64,000 nt of DNA. Source: Taxillus chinensis. Lineage: Eukaryota > Streptophyta > Magnoliopsida > Santalales > Loranthaceae. The translations under genes were made by a program, and so were the position numbers. The DNA lies in assembly GCA_023512835.1 (NCBI GenBank), contig CM042085.1, positions 50,587,569 through 50,651,568 on the forward strand. The letters are read 5' to 3'. Below are positions 54,998 to 64,000 of the stretch, piece by piece; the stretch's first letter is position 1; each line of letters opens with the position of its first letter. Below the pieces are notes generated by a model, which was given only the letters and a program-made list of their open reading frames with translations, searched no databases and was not told where the DNA came from.

Positions 54998-55010
54998 TCC
55001 TCCCCACCTT
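54998..55010 (-). other. Gypsy D polypurine tract
   Basis: The minus strand reads AAGGTGGGGAGGA directly before the TGTAAAG LTR start. Confidence 0.85.
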
Positions 55011-55282
55011 AGGACTTTTCGTCCTCGAAAATAAAACACAAGCCCAAAAGACATAGCAAAATCCAAGCTCAAGCACCGCACAATAACAAGACACAAAAAT
55101 ATGATCATCAACATGATCACCAACCACACAGGTGCAATGCAACTCATAACAAGCCAAAAAGGCTCACATGATGCCAGGATGCCAACAATCAACAAGCTAC
55201 ACAATATCTCAAACAACATATGCAAAACAAATGCATAAAACATAACTCATACCTCAGGGAAGGTCCTCATATCCTCCCCACC

Positions 55283-58200
55283 TCAAGACTGATCGTCCTC
55301 GAACAGCTCAGGATGAAGAACCCGCATCTGGCTCTCTTTCTCCCAAGTCTGCTCCTCCATGCCTCGGTGTCGCCATAACACCCGAACTAGTGGGATCGTC
55401 TTGCCCCGCAAGACCTGGTCCTGCCTGTCCAAAATCTGTGCCGGCATCTCAACAACGGCACCATCATCAGCCAACTCTATCTCGCGATAGTCCAACACAT
55501 GAGAAGGATTTGGGTGATACCGTCGCAACTGAGACACATGAAACACATCATGTACTCGCGCCAACTCCGGTGGCAAAGCTAATCGGTAAGCCACTGCGCC
55601 CACGGTGGCAACAATCTCAAATGGCCCCACAAAACGAGGGGAAAGTTTGGATCCACGTCCAAACCTCCGATGCCCTCGACGTGGTGAAACCCGCAAAAAT
55701 ACACGGTCCCCCACCTCAAACTGCAAAGGTCGACGCCTCTGGTCCGCGTAGGACTTCTCGCCTACTCGCGCCGTCAACATGCGGCTCGAATCAGCTGCAC
55801 TATCTCTGTGGTCTCTCGAACCATATCGGGACCGAGAACTGCTGTCTCTCCCGTCTGTGCCCAACACAAGGGTGATCTACAAGGCCGCCCATACAGTGCC
55901 TCATACGGAGCCATCCCAATCGTGGCCTGATAACTGTTGTTGTAAGAGAACTCTACCAAAGGAAGGTGAATCTCCCAACAACCTCCAAAATCAAGGACAC
56001 AGGCACGCAACATATCCTCAAGCGTCTGAATCGTCCGCTCCGACTAACCATCCGTCTATGGATGAAAGGCTGTACTGAGGTTCACCCTAGTACCCAAGGC
56101 TCGCTGCAATTGTCTCCAAAACTGAGATGTGAACCTGGCATCCCGATCAGATACAATAGACAATGGGACTCCATGCAACCGCACAATAACATCAATATAC
56201 CTCTGTCCCAAAGTCCTCACTGGGTCTGTCTCTCGAATCGGAATAAAATGTGCCGATTTGGTCAACCGGTCGACAACTACCCATATCGTGTCGTGTCCCC
56301 TGGAACGAGGAAGTCCAGTGACAAATCCATGGTCACGTGGTCCCATTTCCACTCTGGCACTGGCAATGACTGCAACTCACCAGCTGATCTCAGGTGCTCG
56401 CCTGACCTGGCCGACAGGTCAAACACCTCCTCACAAAATCAGCAACGGCCTTCTTCAGGCCTGGCCACCAAAACTGCCTCCTCACGGCATGGTACATCTT
56501 GGTCTCACCAGGATGTACAGCTAACCTCGACTGGTGAAATTCCCGAAGAACCTCCCCTTGAAGAGAAGTGGGAACTATCAATCTACCCCTATACCTCAAT
56601 ATATGCTCAGCATCCTCAGTCCAATCAGAAGATGCCTGCCCAGTCTGAATCCTGTCCCTGATGACCTCACAATCAACGTCCCCCAGCTGATCCTCTATGA
56701 TCCTACGCTGCAACTCAGGGACTGCGATAATAACACTGAGGGTCCCTCGCCCCTCGCTGGTCACCATCTGCAACCTCATCGCTGCCAACTGACCCATCAT
56801 CTCCTATTCTTTAATGGCACAATGGGCGACCACGGCGCTGCTCTTCCTACTCAGAGCATCTGCCACCACATTACCCTTCCCAGGGGTGTACATCATATCA
56901 AACTGAAACTGATGCAGGTACTCCACCCACCATCTCTGCCTAAGGTTCAGGTCTCGCTGAGAGAAGATATACTGCAAGCTTTTGTGGTCCATATACACCA
57001 CAAATTTCTCCCCAAGGAGATAATGCTGCCAGCTCTTTAAAGCAAAGATCACTGCAGCCAACTCCAAATCATGCGTGGGATAGTTCTGCTCATGTGGTCT
57101 CAACTGCCTAGATCCATAAGCAATCACCTGCCGAGTCTGCATCAGCACACAACCAAGTCCCACCCTGGAAGCATCACAATACACCTCGAAAGGCACACCC
57201 TCCTGTGGAAGAATCAAGATAGGTGCTGAGGTCAATCGTGCCTTCAACTCCATGAAAGCACTCTCACACGCATCAGACCAAACAAAAGGAACTCCCTTCC
57301 TGGTCAGGTGTGTCATAGGAGCTGCCAACCGGGAAAAATCCTCCACGAACCTCCGGTAATAGCCTGCCAAACCAAGGAAGCTACGAATCTCAAACACATT
57401 CGTGGGCCTCTTCCACGACATAACCGCCTCGATCTTCTCAGGATCCACTGTGATACCCTCCGAAGATTCCACATGCCCCAAGAAGTGCACCTGTTGCAAC
57501 CAGAAGTCACATTTCATGAACTTCGCGTATAACCGATGCTCCCGCAAGGTCTGCAACACAACCTGCAAATGCTCCTCATGCTCCCTCTTGGTTGCTGAAT
57601 AGACCAAAATATCGTCGATGAACACCACAACGAACATATCTAAATATGGAGCAAATACCTGGTTCATCAATCCCATAAACACTGCTGGAGCATTCGTGAG
57701 CCCAAACGGCATCACAAGCCACTCATAGTGCCCATAACGATAACTGAACGCGGTCTTAGGGATATCTGCCTCCCTAACCCTCAACTGATGGTATCCAGAT
57801 CTCAAGTCTATCTTGGAAAACCACCTCGCACCGCGAAACTGATCAAACAGGTCATCGATCCTCGGCAATGGGTACCTGTTCTTCATAGTCAACTGGTTCA
57901 GCTTCCGGTAGTCTATACACAGCCGAAGTGAACCATCCACTTTCTTGGCGAACAACACTGGAGCGCCCCACGGTGAGCTACTCCGCCTGATAAAGCCTCG
58001 TGCCAGTAAATCATCTATTTGCCTCTTGAGCTCTCTAAGCTCAGTCGGTGCCATCCCATAGGCCGCTAACCTGATCGGTGTTGTCCCTGGAAACAACTCA
58101 ATCGAAAACTCTACCTCCCTCACGGGTGGTAAAGTGACCAAGTCCTCGGGAAACACATCCGCGAACTGATCTACAATGGGTGGCAAAACAGCCTTCCCCT

Positions 58201-58664
58201 CTCTCCTCCTGTCAACCAACGTCAAGCTGGCTAACTGGTGGGTCACATCACCCCACCCATGCCTCAAAGGTCCCAACCTGCATGCCTCACATGCCCTCTG
58301 GTGTGAGGAATGTCACACGCCGTCGAAAACAATCAATCTTGGCCTCCACGGAGACCAACCAATCCATACCCAGGATAACATCAAAATCATCTAACTCCAT
58401 GATATACAAATCACATAACAGGTTAACGCCCCCAAGTGTTACCTGACAAGCACGACAGATACTCTCAAGTATCACAAGTCCACCCAAAGGTGAAGCAACC
58501 ATCAGAGACTGACTAACTGTCTCCTGGTCTAACTCTAACCCAATCACCGTAGCATACGAAATAAAAGAATGGGTAGCACCAGTATCAATCAAAACTGAAC
58601 AGATAGTATGAGAAATAATGATGGTACCTCTCACCACTGAAGGTCCTGCTCCTGCCTCGTCCAC
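55283..58664 (-). pseudogene. Gypsy D pol: protease, RT, RNase H, integrase, chromodomain-like tail
   Basis: Protease LIDTGATHSFISYA (58664-58287). RT/RNase H in one 490-codon frame (58276-56804): [24 protein letters not shown], catalytic FIDD in [11 protein letters not shown], then FEVYCDAS and VADALSRK. Integrase zinc region (56800-56390): H...H, then CLTC. Core (56352-55774): [34 protein letters not shown]. The C-terminus (55867-55283) has ILDRQDQVL, then VLWRHRGMEEQTWE, the chromodomain-like end of Tekay/Del elements. Breaks: between protease and RT, a stop near 56802, and frame changes near 56370 and 55800. The first and last domains are intact in sense. Confidence 0.9.
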
Positions 58665-60002
58665 TGGTGGAACCTCGCCTCTCTCGCGGTAAGGGCAAAA
58701 GTCCTCCCTCGTGGCCCACTGCCACTAGCCTGGCCCATTGGGGCCTTGCCTCGCCGATCAACATGACCCTGTGCCTCCCGCCGAGGCCGCCGCACCGCAG
58801 TCGCGTCTGCGTGCTCTTGCGCGGCGGCACTGACCTCCGAGATGGAGCCCCACTCCTCTGTCCGTGATCTCTCGGACGAGGGCCTACACTGCTGGTTGAG
58901 CTAAGGGTAACACATTCCCTAGCTCCATGTCCCACCTTCCCGCATCGGAAGCAGGTCATCTTTTTCCTCGGGCAATCTCTCAATACATGCCCAGTCAAAC
59001 CACAGCTCCAATAGGCCACTGGCTTCCTGCTGGATGAACTCTCACGGGGTCCCACCGCTTGGCTGGAAACCCTCTGCACCTGCCTCCTCTCAGGCTGAGC
59101 GGCACTGCTCTCCCCACTCTGCCTCTTCTTGCTCGGACCTGCTGAACCGCCCGGCCTCTGGGCTCTCGCCTGATCTTGACCTCGCTCAATAATGAGCGCC
59201 TTGTCGACCGCCTCCCGATAGCTGGTCAACTACATCGGTTCCAGCTGTCTTTTCAAAGATGGCCTCAAGCCCTGAATGAAGTCCTGCGTCTTCCGACCTT
59301 CCTTTTCCCAAGCCTCCAGAGCAAACCGCCCCAAATCTGTGAAGGCCTGCACATACTCCCCCACAGTCATGCTACCCTGCACAAGCTCATAATACTCTCT
59401 ACGTCGAGCATACTGCAACGAGCTGGGAAAATACTCCCCAAAGAAGCGCTCAACAAACTCTCTCCAGCTCATCTGACTGCCATGGACAGCTCTAGTGGAT
59501 TCCCACCACCTGCGTGGGATACCCAACAGATAGTGCGTCACCACGCGCACTCTCTCCTCATCTGGCACCCCGATCATATCAAAGATATCCTCTGTCCACC
59601 TAATCCAGTCCTCGGCTACCTCTGGCCGCGAACCATCCTCAAAAGTCCTGAGTGCATGTTTCAAAAACGTGCGGCCAGGTCCACTCCTCGTCGTGCTGGC
59701 TCTATCACGACCTCCTGCTGGTGCACATCCTGCACCACCCTCGCCTCCTACTGCTGAGGCTGTGGTGGCTGCTGAGGCTGTTGTTGCCTCTTCATCTCAT
59801 CCACCTCTCTAGCCATATCCCTCATTGAGCCCTGCATACCCTGCATGGCCTCCTGCAACTGAATCAACACCTGCGTCAAATCAGGTCCCACAACGGGAGC
59901 TGATGACTTCTGCTGCGGGCTCTGCTGCCCCTGGTGCCCCGACTCTATCGTGGGCTCCTCTGCCGGACCCTGGCCTCGGACAACCCTCCTCGGTGGTGCC
60001 AT
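58585..60002 (-). pseudogene. Gypsy D gag
   Basis: The start MAPPRRVVRGQG at 60002 is about 480 bp after the primer-binding site. Gln-rich helix (LIQLQEAMQGMQGSM) to 59748, a frame change, then the capsid-like region (59664-59230; WIRWTEDIFDMIGV, SWREFVERFFGEYFPS, YVQAFTDLGRFA), a stop, and 59229-58585 with zinc knuckle CFRCGKVGHGAREC and a degenerate partner CGLTGHVLRDC. It would assemble particles and bind RNA in a live element. Confidence 0.88.
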
Positions 60003-60485
60003 CACACTGGCCACAACAACAAACAATCAAACAATCAATACTAGCACTGCTAGCACCAACAGCCATCAAAGGCACAACCGACTTATAGGTTCTCACCACA
60101 CGACCCATAGGTCTATACCATGCATATAGCATCGTGTCACCCATCAGGGTACACCACACGACCCGTAGGTCTACAACCATGCATATAGCATCGTGTCACC
60201 CCTCAGGGTACACCACAATCAAGTCCTGGCTCTCACGACCACGTGCCATCCTGGCACCAAATGCAATCATATCACAAACAAAGAAAATCTAGTGCCCTAT
60301 ATGCACACAATCATACCACTAGCAATGCACCCCATTCCCATGTATGCTCCTAGGATGAGCTAACTAACACCACAATAACCTAGAATACATGTAAGGACTG
60401 CGTTGATCAGGCGCCCTCCCTACAGTTTTCCAAGTCACATGGAATCAATTAACCACCCCTCACCAACCTAGGTCCACTAGACCAT

Positions 60486-60499
60486 GCTCTGATACCAAC
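60486..60499 (-). other. Gypsy D primer-binding site
   Basis: The minus strand reads TTGGTATCAGAGCA next to the 5' LTR, the initiator-Met type. Confidence 0.88.
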
Positions 60500-60500
60500 T

Positions 60501-62441
60501 TGTCATGCCCCCGAATTCGAAGAAAACCCGGAACTAGGAACATGACTTCCCCTTGCCTGCACCCGAAAGGTCAAGGGGTTGGTGACTAGCACCAATAGAG
60601 ACTACACCGCGGGTGCTATCTCAAATATGCAACCCTGTACAGTCATACATCAAGGGTAATCCTGTACTTTCCCATACATCATCATGCATACAATAAGTCA
60701 AACAGTCATACAGACATCACATCACCAACAGTATGCAAATATAACTGTCCACGGACCCATGTCCGGGATACAAACATAATATAATACACAATACATAATA
60801 CAGTACTGTATCATACATCAGAGTAGTGGGCGTCCTCCTGGAAGAAAGTCCTCCACTAGTCTCGGGTCACACCTGAAAAAGGTAAACAACAAGTAGGGGT
60901 GAGCGACAAGCTCAGTAGGTGACCCCAACACTCCACATCATGCAGACATACAAGTCTATACTACATGCTCTGTGTACTCGTGCACTGTGTAGTGTGCACA
61001 ATCATCGGGACTCGGCCTGCAAACAAACATCAAGACCTAGCTTGCCCACACAGACGGCTTGTCCACGATCCTCAACAGGATCCCAGCTCGGGGCACTCGG
61101 CCCTAGCTCCACGAGCTCAACGACTCAACTCGGGCCTTAGCTTTGTCCACGGCGCAATATGCCCGGCCACGGTCGCCACACGGGCCTGCCATCGGTGCAT
61201 ATGCCGCCACGTCAACCACATAGCACCATCGGTGCATCACGGTGAGAACCCAAATAAGTCACGGAGTCCATGCCCCAATACCTCACATCAACTTACTAAC
61301 ATTAGTATGGCATGTCATTCTCAATATTTCCTTTAGAATTGTAGCCAGTCTTCACAAGTAAATCCTCAACCCTTGATTTATGAAGGAAGTACTCATAGCA
61401 GCTATTTTCTTGAAATTAAAAGTCCCGGCATTGGGTTCCCTTATCATAAATAAGATAATCTGATTTTTGGGGGTTTTTCTGAGATGTCTAACCCCACTTT
61501 CCAAAAACTCACCACTACGAACTTTTGGGTTTTTCTGAGATTTTACACTAAATCCCAATTTTCACATTTTGAAATAGTGGGAATTAATTTTTCTAGTATT
61601 TTTCTTTGAATCTAAATGGGGGGTATTTTTTCTTTGAATCCACATATAATACTTAAATATGTGGAGAGGCATAATGGTTTACAATGTAAATGTCCAGTGC
61701 AGTGCAGTTGCACTGCTGCGGAACACTGTTTCACTGCTACGGATTTGATGCTCCGGACTGATGCTACGGATTTGATGTTGCGGACTGATGCTATGGATTT
61801 GATGCTGCGGACTGATGCTACGGACTGATGCTCCTGATCCGGACTAACTGCTCCGGACTACTGATCCGGACTACTGATCCGGACTAACTACTCCGGACTA
61901 CTGATCCGAACTAACTCCTCCGGACTCCTGATCCGGACTAACTCCTTCGGACTACTGATTCGGACTAACTACTCCGGACTACTGATCCGGACTAACTTCT
62001 CCGGACTACTGATCCGGACTAACTAAGCTGCTGACTCCATAGCTGCTGACTACGAACTTCGACCTTGTAGTTCGCCCAGGGTACTGTTCATCATCATTTT
62101 TGGCCTGTTCTTCGTCTGGAAGCAACCCAGTGACCCCCAGACGCTCATAAACACATGTTTCACGCAATAAACTGCGATATTTACCTCAAAACGCGTCCTA
62201 AACGCCTCTAATTCGCACAATAATAGCAGAAATACACACAAATTATATATTCATCTAGATCTAAATCTAGACTTCCATGGTTGACTTCTCAACCCTCATA
62301 AAATACACACTCATACAACCACAGATCACATATTCAAAGATAGGATCGAGATAAGACAGTTAAGGACACCTACCTGGAAGATTATTTGCGATCCACGAGC
62401 TCCAATCGCCCCAAAATCGCCAAGAAAGCTCTACGCTCTTC

Positions 62442-62492
<51 letters not shown>

Positions 62493-62892
62493 CTCAAACA
62501 TGCACGTGCCAATAATTGGCAATTAAAGAGATAAGGCAGTTGTTAATTATATATATACTGTTGCCAATAATTGGCCTCCCAGCAATAATTGACCCGAACG
62601 CAATAATTGACCTCCCGAGGTCACGAACTCCAAATTGAGTCAAATTACTGTCAAAACGCTTGAAATGACGAGCACAACACTGTTCAGATATTATCACACT
62701 CAAATGACTGCTCAAACGCAAAGTTAACCAATAAACCCCGAAAAGTCAATAATCGGGTCAAACGGGACCACAACTCGGAATCGGGCCCAAGTACAGTCAA
62801 AATGCTCACATCGATGGCTACACTACCGTCCAGATAGTTACATTTCCATAGAATGACTATCTCTCAAAACTACCCAAATACGAGTCTTTACA
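60501..62892 (-). repeat. Gypsy D 5' LTR
   Basis: 2,392 bp, TGTCATGCCCCC to CTTTACA in plus coordinates. It matches 52571-54997 throughout, with a few substitutions and small differences concentrated in the GATCCGGAC repeat block (61840-62030). (CT)n at 62445-62491. Confidence 0.92.
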
Positions 62893-63190
62893 TCCTAGGC
62901 CTGCTCCCAATGACCCTCCTCGACCTCCAGCTCCTCAACATGAGGCGACCTATGCCCGTGGAAGGAAGCGCGCACATAGAGCTCCCGTACTCTTGGTCTC
63001 GGACTATGATGATGACACACCCATAGCCACGCGTATGAAGAAACGCCCGGCTGCTCCCTCCTCCTCATCAACTCAACCTACTTCCCAACCTCCATCTTCC
63101 TCCTCTTAACCGCCAAAAGCCACAAAGGCTGCCAACCCCGAAATTCTTGCAGAATTCAATCACTATGTGGCTGGTAGCCCCTCCATGTGA
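62893..63190 (+). pseudogene. Third env-like copia gene copy, right piece with SIM-like motif
   Basis: It resumes after TCCTA with RPAPNDPPRPPAPQ, ATYARGRKRAH, VLLVSDYDDD (62987-63016) and RMKKRPAAPSSSS. This corresponds to ATYTRGQQHAH and VIIDSDDDD of Copia-2, so the two copies are one family. The frame stops at TAA (63109-63111). A few more residues (KAANPEILAEFNHYV) follow in another frame before the sequence changes to a copia integrase at about 63190. The protease domain is not present here. Confidence 0.72.
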
Positions 63191-64000
63191 ATGACAGCTT
63201 CCAGCAGTAGTGTTCTTCTCATTTCAATGACAGCTCTATTCTTTCTTTCAACAACTCCTTTTTGCTGTGGAGTTCTTGCTGCTAACAGTTAATGCTGAAT
63301 CCCATATTTGTTCAAGTACCTTTCAAAGGCTTCACTTGTAAACTTAGTACCCTGATTAGATCTTAATATCTTAATCTTTCGACCACAGTCATTCTCAGCT
63401 ATTCTTATATACTTCTTGAAGCACTCCAAAGCTTGTCTTGTGCTTTAGATACATAATACAAGTTCTTCTGGTGAAGTAATCCACAAACGAAATGAAGTAC
63501 CTTTCACCATTGAGTCCCTTGTTTCTCATTGGTCCACACAAGTCTGTATGCACAATGTCTAGAGTTGCTTCAGAACTATACTCTTTTACTTTATAATGAA
63601 ATCTGGTCTGTTTACCATGTAAGCATGCTAAGCAGATATGCTCTCTTTCTCGTTTAATGTCTGGGATGTCTCTTATAGCCTTGCAATTTACAAGTCTTCT
63701 CATATTCTTTTGATTCAGATGTCCCAGTTTTCTGTGCCAGAGTTCATTCTCTTCTACCTTTGTTAAATGAAAGATATGAGTCTTGCTTTTATCAATTACA
63801 TACAAGTCTCCATCTGTCTTTCTTCCAGCTGCTACTGTGTTACCATTTTCTCTCTTTACTTGGCAGCCAGTTTTAGTAAAGGTCACTTCATGACCTACAT
63901 CACACAGCTGACTGACGGATGCTAAATCGTATTTCAATCCTTTAACATGCAGAACATCCTTTAGCTTATTCTTTCCCCATTTGGCTGATCCTAGCCCCTT
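63190..64000 (-). pseudogene. Copia integrase fragment, different lineage, runs off the window
   Basis: The minus-strand frame 63937-63395 begins MKYDLASVSQLCDVGHEV and carries LWHRKLGHLNQKNM, CLACLHGKQTRFHY (zinc region), LDIVHTDLCGPM (first core Asp) and YFISFVDYFTRRTCI. 63395-63190 continues as GTKFTSEAFERYLNKYGIQH, a stop, then TPQQKGVVERKNR with the third catalytic Glu present. Sequence identity to Copia-1/2 integrase is low, so it is another copia lineage, possibly Tork- or Ale-like. It is cut at about 63190 by, or fused to, the env-like fragment. Confidence 0.85.

Larger units (their letters stand above)
52571..62892 (-). mobile_element. Gypsy D: complete Del/Tekay-like chromovirus element
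   Basis: 10,322 bp on the minus strand with near-identical LTRs (60501-62892 and 52571-54997), a tRNA-iMet primer-binding site, gag, pol in gypsy order (protease, RT, RNase H, integrase, chromodomain-like tail), a polypurine tract and flanking TCCTA. The LTR pair looks far more alike than the Copia-1 pair, so this is among the youngest insertions. Gag and pol still carry several stops and frameshifts, so this copy is not obviously autonomous. Confidence 0.92.

Overview
The window is eukaryotic, almost certainly a eudicot plant nuclear genome. It is dominated by Ty1/copia and Ty3/gypsy LTR retrotransposons, with LTRs of 1.4-2.4 kb, tRNA-iMet-type primer-binding sites, CT/TA microsatellites and one intron-bearing host gene. 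I see no operons, CRISPR arrays or rRNA/tRNA genes. The species cannot be named from this sequence.

Layout. 1-784: reverse transcriptase/RNase H of an old copia element, cut by a complete 12.85-kb copia element (Copia-1, + strand, 785-13634, LTRs 785-2197 and 12258-13634, target-site duplication AAAGG). The interrupted RNase H resumes at 13635. 13836-15385: LTR of a Tat/Athila-like gypsy element with a TGGCGCC-type primer-binding site. 15459-23920: second, minus-strand copia element (Copia-2: 3' LTR, env-like/Ulp1-like gene, pol remnants). 23921-30290: two gypsy LTRs in opposite orientations (E on +, F on -) with gag and pol scraps. 30960-37600: the one host gene I can support, on the minus strand, encoding the plant protein usually annotated as 'stress response protein NST1-like' (three coding exons plus a probable 5'-UTR intron). 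37600-39368: AT-rich intergenic DNA with a possible hAT-type MITE. 39369-51290: LTR C and a degraded, rearranged chromovirus-like gypsy family (B). 51290-52570 and 62898-63190: a third copy of the env-like copia gene, split by a young minus-strand gypsy element (D, 52571-62892, target-site duplication TCCTA). 63190-64000: integrase of another copia lineage, minus strand, running off the window.

The most interesting feature is the extra gene between pol and the 3' LTR in Copia-1 and Copia-2, and in the third fragment. In the two copies where the end of the gene is present, it closes with a domain carrying the His-Asp-Gln-Cys signature of Ulp1/SENP-type (C48) SUMO proteases. In all three copies the linker contains a hydrophobic-acidic stretch that looks like a SUMO-interaction motif. 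Every retroelement gene here carries stops or frameshifts, so these are fossils. The repeated co-occurrence nevertheless suggests that active relatives encode a SUMO-directed accessory protein. Secondary signals are a hairpin with a C-rich loop near the end of both copia LTRs, polypurine-like motifs ahead of the env-like gene, and paired palindromes plus G-box hairpins upstream of the TATA box in three different gypsy LTRs.
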